From the NCBI GenBank assembly GCA_018715465.1, contig DVLN01000133.1:1-6845 (forward strand): a stretch of DNA of 6,845 nucleotides, written 5' to 3'. Position numbers and translations under genes: made by a program. The notes under the pieces are model-generated. The model did no database searches. It saw nothing but the letters and a program-made list of their open reading frames with translations, and had not been told where the DNA came from. Source of the stretch: Candidatus Faecivivens stercorigallinarum. Lineage in GTDB: Bacteria; Bacillota; Clostridia; Oscillospirales; Ruminococcaceae. Below are positions 1-5,864 of the stretch, in pieces (positions within the stretch are counted from its first letter, which is position 1; every line of letters starts with the position of its first letter).

Positions 1-1
1 A

Positions 2-29
2 TTTAAAAAATAAAAAGCACCTGTATACT
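2..29 (+). promoter_or_regulatory. Possible sigma-A promoter for the operon
   Basis: A TATACT hexamer at 24-29 (five of six matches to TATAAT) lies 16 nt downstream of TTTAAA at 2-7 (a partial match to TTGACA). Transcription would begin near 36, giving a leader of about 25 nt before the ATG at 62. The tract is AT-rich, unlike the genes. The -35 is weak and the window starts here, so the real promoter could lie further upstream. Confidence 0.35.
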
Positions 30-40
30 CGAAGACGTTG

Positions 41-47
41 AAAGGAG
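41..47 (+). promoter_or_regulatory. Ribosome binding site deciding the ATPase start
   Basis: AAAGGAG at 41-47 lies 14 nt before the ATG at 62. The upstream in-frame TTG at 38 sits immediately before this site and the GTG at 47 overlaps it, so neither can be served by it. The spacing to ATG 62 is rather long, but the protein begins naturally there with MDKITLKG. Confidence 0.6.
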
Positions 48-61
48 TGAAGTTCATCAGA

Positions 62-1108
62 ATGGACAAAATCACGTTAAAAGGCATTACCAAAGCCTAC
101 GGCAAGAACCCGCCGGTAATTGAAAATCTGAACCTCGACATTAAAGACGGCAGCTTCACCGTGCTGCTGGGGCCGTCTGGATGCGGCAAATCAACGGTGC
201 TGAGAATGATCGCAGGACTTGAAAAAACAACCGAAGGCGACGTCCTGATCGACGGCGTCAGTGTTCGGGACGTCGAACCGGGCGACCGGAACATCGCAAT
301 GGTATTTCAAAATTACGCCCTCTATCCCACAATGACCGTCCGTGACAACATCGAATTCGGACTCAAAAACATGAAGGTTCCCAAAGAAGAACGCAAAGCA
401 CGTATCGCGGAGATCGCAGAGATGGTCGGTCTGACCGAATACCTCGACCGCAAACCTGCAAATCTGTCGGGAGGCCAGCGGCAGCGTGTCGCGCTGGCAC
501 GGGCAATCGTCAAAAAGCCCGCAGTATTTTTGATGGATGAGCCGCTCTCCAACCTGGATGCAAAGCTGCGTACCCAGATCCGCACCGACCTGATCGAGCT
601 GCACCAGAAACTGAAAACGACCTTCGTCTACGTTACCCATGACCAGATTGAAGCCATGAGCATGGGAACGGATATTGTCCTGCTTGACCACGGAAAGATT
701 CAGCAGCATGATTCTCCCGACCAGCTCTACGCCAACCCTTCAAACGTCTTTACCGCCCGGTTTATTGGATCGCCTCCGATGAACATTCTCCCCTCTGAAG
801 CAGCTGGCGGCAGACTGGAAGAAAACATCGTCAAGATCGGGTTCCGCCCGGAAAAAGCACACCTGATCAACGCCGACCAAACAGCCGGACCCGATACAAT
901 CGTCATCGACGGCGATGTAGTCGCCCGCGAAATGCTGGGCGACCAGGTACTGTACAAACTCCGCACTCCTTATGGCAATATCTCGGTCAAGGACTTCGGC
1001 GACAGCCAGTTCACCTACGGCAGCCATAAAGTCGCAATTGCAATCAAAGATACTGCCTGCTTTGACGCGCAGGAAAAACTGCGCGGCTTCGGACTGGAAA
1101 AGGAGTGA
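62..1108 (+). CDS. ugpC: ABC importer ATP-binding subunit, MalK/UgpC/MsmX type
   Basis: This is the cytoplasmic ATPase that would energise the importer encoded just downstream. From the ATG at 62 the protein has 348 residues. It shows Walker A GPSGCGKST (37-45), Q-loop Gln83, the LSGGQ signature (135-139), Walker B ending in Asp159-Glu160, D-loop SNLD (163-166) and switch His193, so every catalytic motif is intact. After about residue 235 comes a C-terminal TOBE/MalK-type regulatory domain, with an IGFRPEK stretch typical of the family. The length is slightly below the usual 360-370, the difference lying in the C-terminal domain. Family membership is certain. The ATPase alone cannot reveal the substrate, so the ugpC symbol rests on the UgpB-like binding protein in the same operon; msmX/msmK-type naming is the alternative. 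The stop overlaps the Shine-Dalgarno region of the next gene. Confidence 0.95.
   Translation: MDKITLKGITKAYGKNPPVIENLNLDIKDGSFTVLLGPSGCGKSTVLRMIAGLEKTTEGDVLIDGVSVRDVEPGDRNIAMVFQNYALYPTMTVRDNIEFGLKNMKVPKEERKARIAEIAEMVGLTEYLDRKPANLSGGQRQRVALARAIVKKPAVFLMDEPLSNLDAKLRTQIRTDLIELHQKLKTTFVYVTHDQIEAMSMGTDIVLLDHGKIQQHDSPDQLYANPSNVFTARFIGSPPMNILPSEAAGGRLEENIVKIGFRPEKAHLINADQTAGPDTIVIDGDVVAREMLGDQVLYKLRTPYGNISVKDFGDSQFTYGSHKVAIAIKDTACFDAQEKLRGFGLEKE
1098..1105 (+). promoter_or_regulatory. Ribosome binding site of permease 1, inside the ATPase 3' end
   Basis: AAAAGGAG occupies the last codons of the ATPase gene and directly precedes its TGA. The GTG at 1105 overlaps the site itself and cannot use it. 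GTG at 1114 is 8 nt downstream, the ideal distance; ATG at 1123 is 17 nt away. Translation of the permease is probably coupled to termination of the ATPase. Confidence 0.65.
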
Positions 1109-1113
1109 GTCGG

Positions 1114-2064
1114 GTGCTGCGAATGGAAAAAATCGCGTCGGGAGCCCGGATTCATCCGGCTGCACAGACGCAGCTGCAAAAGAAAAGCCTTTTTTCCAAA
1201 ATTCTGACCGCCATGCGGCCTTATCTGATGGTTGCGCCGGCGATGGCGGTATTCGGAGTATTTATCCTCTATCCGATCTTTTATATGATCTACCTCAGCT
1301 TCTTTGACTGGAACCTGATCGGTGAGATGAAATACATTGGACTGGAAAATTACACCGATATGCTGTCAGACAAGGACTTCTGGCAGGTATTGGGCAACTC
1401 GGTTTACTACATGGTGATGGTTGTCATCTTTCAGATGATCCTCTCACTGCTGCTGGCAGCCTACCTCAACCGCAATACCCGTGTCAACCGGATTTTGCAG
1501 AGCATTGCCTTTACCCCGTATATCACCTCGATGGTATCGGTCGCCTTTATCTGGATGTGGCTGATGGACAGCGACTATGGCCTGCTCAACTATCTGCTCA
1601 GTCTGATCGGTCTCGGGCCGGTCGGCTGGCTGTCCGACCCCAAGGTTGCGATGAATTCGCTGGTACTGGTCTCGGTCTGGAAAGGTCTCGGGTACAACAC
1701 CATCATTATCATCTCAGCAATGCAGTCGGTACCCGGCTATCTGTACGAAGCCGCCGCACTGGACAAGACCCCGAGATGGAAGGCCTTCTGGAAGATCACC
1801 CTGCCGATGATCTCCCCCACCCTCTTTTTCCTTGCGCTGATGAACATTATTGCGGCGCTCAAGGTCTTTGAAACGGTCAACATCATGACCCAGGGCGGGC
1901 CGATGAACTCAACCAACACACTGGTCTATAACATCTACCAGTATGGTTTTGATTACTTCAAGATCGGATACGCTTCGGCACTTGGTGTTGCGCTGATGGT
2001 TGTAATCGGTTTCTTCACGCTGATCTACTTCCGCGTACTCAGTAAACGGGTCTACTACAATTGA
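1114..2064 (+). CDS. ugpA: CUT1-type ABC permease subunit, UgpA/MalF-like
   Basis: One of the two membrane subunits forming the transport channel. From GTG 1114 it has 316 residues (313 from ATG 1123). A basic N-terminal tail of about 35 residues is followed by six hydrophobic segments, at roughly 37-62, 96-116, 130-149, 182-202, 233-253 and 284-305, as expected for a UgpA-class permease. The cytoplasmic EAA loop, which docks on the ATPase, lies at 212-231, beginning EAAALD and ending ITLP. At residue 218, where the family nearly always has Gly (EAAxxDG), this protein has Lys, and the next residue is Thr instead of Ala. The partner permease has the same Lys. The gene begins 5 nt after the ATPase stop. 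The family is certain; substrate and symbol are inferred from the UgpB-like protein downstream. Confidence 0.93.
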   Translation: MLRMEKIASGARIHPAAQTQLQKKSLFSKILTAMRPYLMVAPAMAVFGVFILYPIFYMIYLSFFDWNLIGEMKYIGLENYTDMLSDKDFWQVLGNSVYYMVMVVIFQMILSLLLAAYLNRNTRVNRILQSIAFTPYITSMVSVAFIWMWLMDSDYGLLNYLLSLIGLGPVGWLSDPKVAMNSLVLVSVWKGLGYNTIIIISAMQSVPGYLYEAAALDKTPRWKAFWKITLPMISPTLFFLALMNIIAALKVFETVNIMTQGGPMNSTNTLVYNIYQYGFDYFKIGYASALGVALMVVIGFFTLIYFRVLSKRVYYN

Positions 2065-2072
2065 TCCGGCAG

Positions 2073-2078
2073 AAAGGA
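2073..2078 (+). promoter_or_regulatory. Ribosome binding site of permease 2
   Basis: AAAGGA at 2073-2078 is 1 nt from the ATG at 2080 and 7 nt from the in-frame ATG at 2086. Only the second has workable spacing, so the protein should begin MTSIHNG rather than MHMTS. Confidence 0.6.
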
Positions 2079-2085
2079 TATGCAC

Positions 2086-2949
2086 ATGACTTCAATACAT
2101 AACGGGCTGCACCCGATACGGGTCAAACCGGCCAGACTGGTCGGAACCATTCTCCGCTGGTGCCTCAATGCCTTTATCGCACTACTTTTCTTCATCCCGT
2201 TTTACTGGATGTTCATTACCTCGGTCAAAACGCTCGGACAGACGCTGATCACCCCGCCGACCTTCTGGACCTGGGACCCGCAGTGGAACAACTTTTCGGT
2301 TGTCTTTCAGAAGGTGGATATCTGGGGAATGCTCGGCAACTCGCTGATCGTAACAGCGGGAACGCTGATCTGCCAGTGTCTGACCGTCATCCCGGCCGCC
2401 TATGCCTTCGCCCGCTACCAGTTTAAGGGAGCAAAGGTGCTGTTCGGCATTACGCTGGCGACTATGATGATCCCCTCCCAGCTGATCTTCCTGCCGGTCT
2501 ACCTGATGTTCAGCAGATGGGGGATGATCAACACCTACTGGTCGCTGATTCTCCCCTCTGCTTCCAGCGCATTTGCCATCTTTATGCTCCGTCAGACCTT
2601 CAAACAGGTTTCGGAAGAACTGCTGGAAGCGGCGCGGCTGGATAAGGCAGGCGAGCTGAAAATCATCACCAAGATTATGCTGCCGCTGGCCCGTCCGACC
2701 GTCGTCACCCTCGCGATGCTGACCTTTATCAGCATCTGGAACGACTACTTCTGGCCACTGGTCATGACAACCAAGGCGGACGTCCGCACCCTCCCGGTCG
2801 GTATTGCTTCGCTGAGAATGACTGAAAGCGGCGTCAATTACCAGATTATGATGGCCGGCAACGTCATTCTGGTCATCCCGGTACTGGTTGTCTTCTTCTT
2901 CGCACAGAAACAGATCATCAAAGCATTCACCTATACCGGTGTCAAATAA
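2086..2949 (+). CDS. ugpE: CUT1-type ABC permease subunit, UgpE/MalG-like
   Basis: The second channel subunit, 287 residues from ATG 2086, the usual length for this class. It opens with a short polar tail and a first membrane segment reading roughly FIALLFFIPFYWMFITS, then a periplasm-side loop with the typical Pro-Pro-x-Phe-Trp stretch, and further hydrophobic segments to the C terminus, six in all. The EAA loop starts at Glu181 (EAARLDKAG) and ends near IMLP. As in its partner, the conserved Gly after EAAxxD is Lys (residue 187, AAG at 2644-2646). The protein ends in a basic segment (QKQIIKAFTYTGVK) typical of MalG/UgpE proteins. It follows permease 1 after 21 nt, and the binding-protein gene comes after a longer 106-nt gap. 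The family is certain; the specific symbol is by operon context. Confidence 0.93.
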   Translation: MTSIHNGLHPIRVKPARLVGTILRWCLNAFIALLFFIPFYWMFITSVKTLGQTLITPPTFWTWDPQWNNFSVVFQKVDIWGMLGNSLIVTAGTLICQCLTVIPAAYAFARYQFKGAKVLFGITLATMMIPSQLIFLPVYLMFSRWGMINTYWSLILPSASSAFAIFMLRQTFKQVSEELLEAARLDKAGELKIITKIMLPLARPTVVTLAMLTFISIWNDYFWPLVMTTKADVRTLPVGIASLRMTESGVNYQIMMAGNVILVIPVLVVFFFAQKQIIKAFTYTGVK

Positions 2950-3055
2950 TCCGTTATCCGATCTGTAAACTCAGGTCTGTATAAAACGCATACCTAAAAC
3001 AAATACATACAGAAAATCTATGGTATGCGGCTACATGAAAGGAAAGGTAATCCCA
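2950..3055 (+). promoter_or_regulatory. Leader of the binding-protein gene with two interlocking inverted repeats
   Basis: This AT-rich gap holds two perfect inverted repeats. TCTGTAT at 2976-2982 pairs with ATACAGA at 3007-3013, and CGCATACC at 2987-2994 pairs with GGTATGCG at 3022-3029. The arms interleave, so in RNA they would form either a pseudoknot or alternative hairpins just ahead of the ribosome binding site; in DNA they could be operators. A TATAAA at 2980-2985 could be the -10 of an internal promoter, but I see no good -35. No terminator is visible, so read-through from the permease genes is likely. Function is unproven. Confidence 0.3.
3043..3047 (+). promoter_or_regulatory. Ribosome binding site fixing the binding-protein start
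   Basis: AAAGG at 3043-3047, the end of the purine run AAAGGAAAGG (3038-3047), is 8 nt upstream of the ATG at 3056. The earlier in-frame ATG at 3020 has no such site and would put polar residues ahead of the signal peptide, so 3056 is the start. Confidence 0.8.
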
Positions 3056-4414
3056 ATGAAAAAATTTGCATCTCTCTGCCTGATCGCCGCCATGATGGTC
3101 TCGATGAGCTCCTGCGCTTCCGAAAGCGGTTCCGCCGCTGCCGGTTCAACTTCTGGCAACTCCTCTTCTTCCTCCGCTGCTTCTGAGACGGAAAGCACTG
3201 CTTCTTCCGGCAGCGGCGATACCATCGAGCTGACCTACTGGTACGCATGGACCGACAAGATCCAGGAAAACAACGAAAACCTCGTCGCTCAGTTTAACGA
3301 AACCGTCGGCGCTGAAAAAGGCATCCATGTCACCGCTGAATATCAGGGTACCTATGACGACGTCCATCAGAAATTACAGGCCGCCTATGTTGCAGGCGAT
3401 ACCCCCGACGTCACCGTCATGGAGATCGGTTCGGTCGGTACCTTTGCAAGAAACGGCGTACTCCAGCCGCTGGATGAATACTTTGAGCGGGACAACATCG
3501 ACACCAGCGACTTTTTCGAAGGTCTGATGATCAACTGTGAGGTGGACGGCAGCTACTATGGCCTTCCCTACCTGCGCTCCACCCCCATCCTGTACATGAA
3601 CACCACTCTGCTGGAACAGGCAGGCCTCGATACCGCCGGTCCTGCAAACTGGGACGAACTGGCTGATTACTGCCGCACGGTCAAGGAAAAGACCGGCGCT
3701 TACGGCCTGTCGATGTACAGCTACGTCTGGACATTTGAAGCCTTCCTGATGGAGCAGGGAACCTCCGTCCTCAACGAAGGTGAAACCGCCTGCAACATTG
3801 ATTCGGATGAATGCCGCTATGTCATGCAGTTTTTCCAGGACCTGATCAACGAAGGGGTTGTCCGCTGTGTAGCCGGTGAGGACTCCAGCAAGGTCGATAC
3901 CGACTATATCAACCAGAATACCGCCATGTGGATGACCTCCACCGCAAACCTGACCAGCGTCCTGTCGGTTGCCGATGAAAACGGCTTTGAAGTCAACACC
4001 TGCTACATCCCCGCAGGCGAGACCTACGGCGTACCCACCGGCGGCTGCAACCTGATCATGCCCTCCAGCCTGACCGACGAACACAAGGACGCTGCATGGG
4101 AGTTCATCAAGTGGATGACCGCGACTGACCAGTCTGCCTACGCTTCCGCTTATACCGGATATGTTCCCAACTCCAAGAGCGCTGCCGCAACCGAAACCAT
4201 TACCAGCCTGTGGGAGACTACTCCTCAGTTCAAGGTCGCGCTTGACCAGCTGGAACTCTACGGACAGGGCCGTCCCAAGACCACCGCTTATGCCCAGATC
4301 GAGGACGAACTGGTCGCGATGATGGACGCCTGCTGGGTCAATGGAGCTGACGTGGATTCGACTGTCGCCGAGACCGCAGCCACCATTAACGAACTGCTGG
4401 CTGACGCCAACTGA
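3056..4414 (+). CDS. ugpB: UgpB-like extracellular solute-binding lipoprotein (glycerol phosphate / glycerophosphodiester type)
   Basis: The substrate-capturing subunit, 452 residues. The N terminus is a lipoprotein signal peptide: Lys2-Lys3, a hydrophobic stretch, then MSSC with the lipidated Cys20. A Ser/Ala/Gly/Glu linker (about 21-54) holds the binding domain off the membrane. The body is a family 1 binding protein: LQAAYVAGDTPDV (107-119), STPILYMN (175-182), PTGGCNLIM (327-335), TGYVP (367-371). Compared from memory with E. coli UgpB, likely ligand contacts are Tyr100, Glu123, Ser175, Trp225, Ser295, Gly330, Tyr369 and Arg406. The first Trp of UgpB's pair (Trp169) aligns here with Ser222. 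That pattern suggests a glycerophosphodiester rather than glycerol-3-phosphate (inference). The gene is fourth in the operon, although binding-protein genes often lead such operons, and is flanked by structured gaps that may set its level separately. A sugar ligand remains possible. Confidence 0.88.
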   Translation: MKKFASLCLIAAMMVSMSSCASESGSAAAGSTSGNSSSSSAASETESTASSGSGDTIELTYWYAWTDKIQENNENLVAQFNETVGAEKGIHVTAEYQGTYDDVHQKLQAAYVAGDTPDVTVMEIGSVGTFARNGVLQPLDEYFERDNIDTSDFFEGLMINCEVDGSYYGLPYLRSTPILYMNTTLLEQAGLDTAGPANWDELADYCRTVKEKTGAYGLSMYSYVWTFEAFLMEQGTSVLNEGETACNIDSDECRYVMQFFQDLINEGVVRCVAGEDSSKVDTDYINQNTAMWMTSTANLTSVLSVADENGFEVNTCYIPAGETYGVPTGGCNLIMPSSLTDEHKDAAWEFIKWMTATDQSAYASAYTGYVPNSKSAAATETITSLWETTPQFKVALDQLELYGQGRPKTTAYAQIEDELVAMMDACWVNGADVDSTVAETAATINELLADAN

Positions 4415-4433
4415 CCGGTAAAAATATGAACAT

Positions 4434-4462
4434 CGAAGGGGCGGCGACCAGCTGCCCTTTCG
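4434..4462 (+). promoter_or_regulatory. Strong stem-loop after the binding-protein gene
   Basis: A 12-bp stem (4434-4445 with 4451-4462) containing two G-U pairs closes a GACCA loop, starting 19 nt after the stop codon. No run of T follows, so it is a poor intrinsic terminator. A 3' stabilising hairpin or processing/partial termination point is more likely. That would let the binding-protein transcript accumulate above the downstream enzyme genes, as seen in other binding-protein operons. Confidence 0.55.
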
Positions 4463-4470
4463 CCATAGAA

Positions 4471-4505
4471 AGACAGATCATCAACAAACAGACCATCAGA
4501 CAGAT
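4471..4505 (+). repeat. Short direct repeats in the leader of the phosphodiesterase gene
   Basis: AGACAGAT occurs at 4471-4478 and again at 4498-4505. Between and overlapping them, CAGATCATCA (4474-4483) is nearly repeated as CAGACCATCA (4489-4498). The stretch is rich in A and C, poor in G and probably unstructured. It could be an accessible leader ahead of the ribosome binding site AAGGAG (4516-4521) or chance low complexity. Confidence 0.4.
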
Positions 4506-4528
4506 GCAATATTACAAGGAGCCTTACC

Positions 4529-5839
4529 ATGAAACATAAACTGGTTGTTATTTCGCTGGACGCACTTCAAACCGATGACCTCCCGCTGCTGGAGTCCCTC
4601 CCCTACGCCTCTCAGTGGATGAAAAATGCCTGCATCGCACGCAATGTCCATGAAATCTACCCGACCCTGACCTATCCGATTCACACCACGCTGATCACCG
4701 GCGTATACCCTGAGACCCACGGCATTATCCACAACCAGAAAGCATCCCTGACCCCGGATGAACCGGACTTTTCGCTGATGGGCTCCGACTGGTACTGGCA
4801 GAAGGAGCATATCCAGGTCCCGACCCTCGCAGACGCAGTCTTTGCCGACGGCAGAACAGTCGCCAGTGTCAACTGGCCGGTTACTGCCGGTGAAAAGAGG
4901 GGCTTTAACTGTCCTGAGATCTGGCCAGTCAAGGCTTTGCAGGAAGACCCACGCGAAGTTTACCGCACGACTGCTTCCGACAATGTCTATGACCGTTACT
5001 ATGACCGTTATATCGCGCACTACAACTGGAAAAACAACGACGACCTGCTGACCTATGGCGGCGAAATCGCCATCGACATGATCGAGAAGGAAAAACCTGA
5101 CCTGATGCTTTACCATGCAGTCCATCTCGACCATATCCGTCATGTATACGGCGACCATGCCCCCGAAACCGAAGACTGCCTCAAGACACTGGATATCCTG
5201 GTCCACCGGATTATCGAAGCTACCAAACGCGCAGGCACCTATGAAGACACCAACTTTGTTATCCTCGGCGACCATGGACAGATCGACATTGATCGTGTAT
5301 TCTACCTGAACAACGCCCTGCGGGATGCCGGGCTGATTCAGGTGGATGAAAACGGCATTCCCGTCTCGTACGATGCCTACGCATTCTCTGCAGGCTTTTC
5401 GACCCATGTTTACCTGCGCGATCCGTCTGACCCAGAGCTGGCTGACAAGGTGGGTGCCATCTTAAACGGCCTGCACAAGGCTTTCCCGCAGTATATCGAA
5501 CGGGTCTACACCAAACAGCAGGCAACCGAACTGGAACATCTGACCGGTGGATTCTCCTTTGTACTGGAAGGAACCGAAGGTACCATCCTCCAGAGTGAAG
5601 TCAACGACGGACCCTATGTCCGCATCAAGACCGACCCGAACTTCAAGGGGTACGGTGCAATGCACGGCCATCATCCCGATAAGGGCCCGAAACCTCCGTT
5701 CATTGCCTTTGGCCCTGATGTCAAAGAAGGCGTACAGCTGGACGGTGTATCCATGCTCGACCTCTGCCCGACGATGGCAGCACTGGCTGGTGTACAGATG
5801 GAAGGTATGGTCGGCAAATCGCTGCCCTTCTTGAAATAA
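4529..5839 (+). CDS. Cytosolic nucleotide pyrophosphatase/phosphodiesterase (NPP) family enzyme, alkaline phosphatase superfamily
   Basis: A metal-dependent hydrolase of 436 residues, probably splitting phosphodiesters. The NPP active site is complete. Asp11 (ISLDA) is the first metal ligand. Thr48 in YPTLTYP is the nucleophile, and Asn69 lies 21 residues later, the same interval as Thr210-Asn231 of autotaxin. Asp201 and His205 (LDHIRH), Asp248-His249 (GDHGQ) and His379 (MHGHHPD) supply the other metal ligands of the two-zinc site. No signal peptide is present: the first strand with Asp11 starts at residue 5, so the enzyme acts in the cytosol. The start is clear, with AAGGAG 7 nt upstream. 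It follows the importer genes and is followed after 25 nt by a phosphatase gene, which suggests it cleaves the imported compound. Glycerophosphodiesters are the favoured substrate (inference). Nucleotide, phosphonate or sugar-phosphate hydrolysis cannot be excluded, as the superfamily is broad. Confidence 0.88.
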   Translation: MKHKLVVISLDALQTDDLPLLESLPYASQWMKNACIARNVHEIYPTLTYPIHTTLITGVYPETHGIIHNQKASLTPDEPDFSLMGSDWYWQKEHIQVPTLADAVFADGRTVASVNWPVTAGEKRGFNCPEIWPVKALQEDPREVYRTTASDNVYDRYYDRYIAHYNWKNNDDLLTYGGEIAIDMIEKEKPDLMLYHAVHLDHIRHVYGDHAPETEDCLKTLDILVHRIIEATKRAGTYEDTNFVILGDHGQIDIDRVFYLNNALRDAGLIQVDENGIPVSYDAYAFSAGFSTHVYLRDPSDPELADKVGAILNGLHKAFPQYIERVYTKQQATELEHLTGGFSFVLEGTEGTILQSEVNDGPYVRIKTDPNFKGYGAMHGHHPDKGPKPPFIAFGPDVKEGVQLDGVSMLDLCPTMAALAGVQMEGMVGKSLPFLK

Positions 5840-5864
5840 CCGGACAGAGAAAGGAACCAGACAG

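Noticed and set aside
38..61. TTG at 38 as the ATPase start
   Set aside because: It lies immediately before the ribosome binding site and next to the predicted transcription start; ATG 62 fits better.
972..1307. Overlapping + strand frame of 111 codons across the ATPase-permease junction
   Set aside because: It is out of frame with two well-supported genes, has no ribosome binding site and translates to low-complexity sequence.
2080..2085. ATG at 2080 as the permease 2 start
   Set aside because: Only 1 nt separates it from AAAGGA; ATG 2086 has 7 nt.
3020..3055. ATG at 3020 as the binding-protein start
   Set aside because: It would add 12 residues ahead of a textbook lipoprotein signal peptide and has no ribosome binding site at proper distance; its region also contains one arm of the leader inverted repeat.
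3116..3220. Ser/Ala-rich stretch of the binding protein as a misassembly or inserted repeat
   Set aside because: Such linkers after the lipidated Cys are common in Gram-positive binding lipoproteins, and the reading frame is continuous.
4434..4462. Stem-loop as an intrinsic terminator on the + strand
   Set aside because: The sequence after it (ccatagaaag) has no T-run. A T-rich flank exists only for the opposite strand, where no gene is seen.
4496..5407. Long antisense open frame of 303 codons opposite the phosphodiesterase gene
   Set aside because: It mirrors the codon structure of a gene with a complete active site on the + strand, and its translation resembles no family I know. The same applies to the 236-codon frame at 3374-4084 on the - strand.
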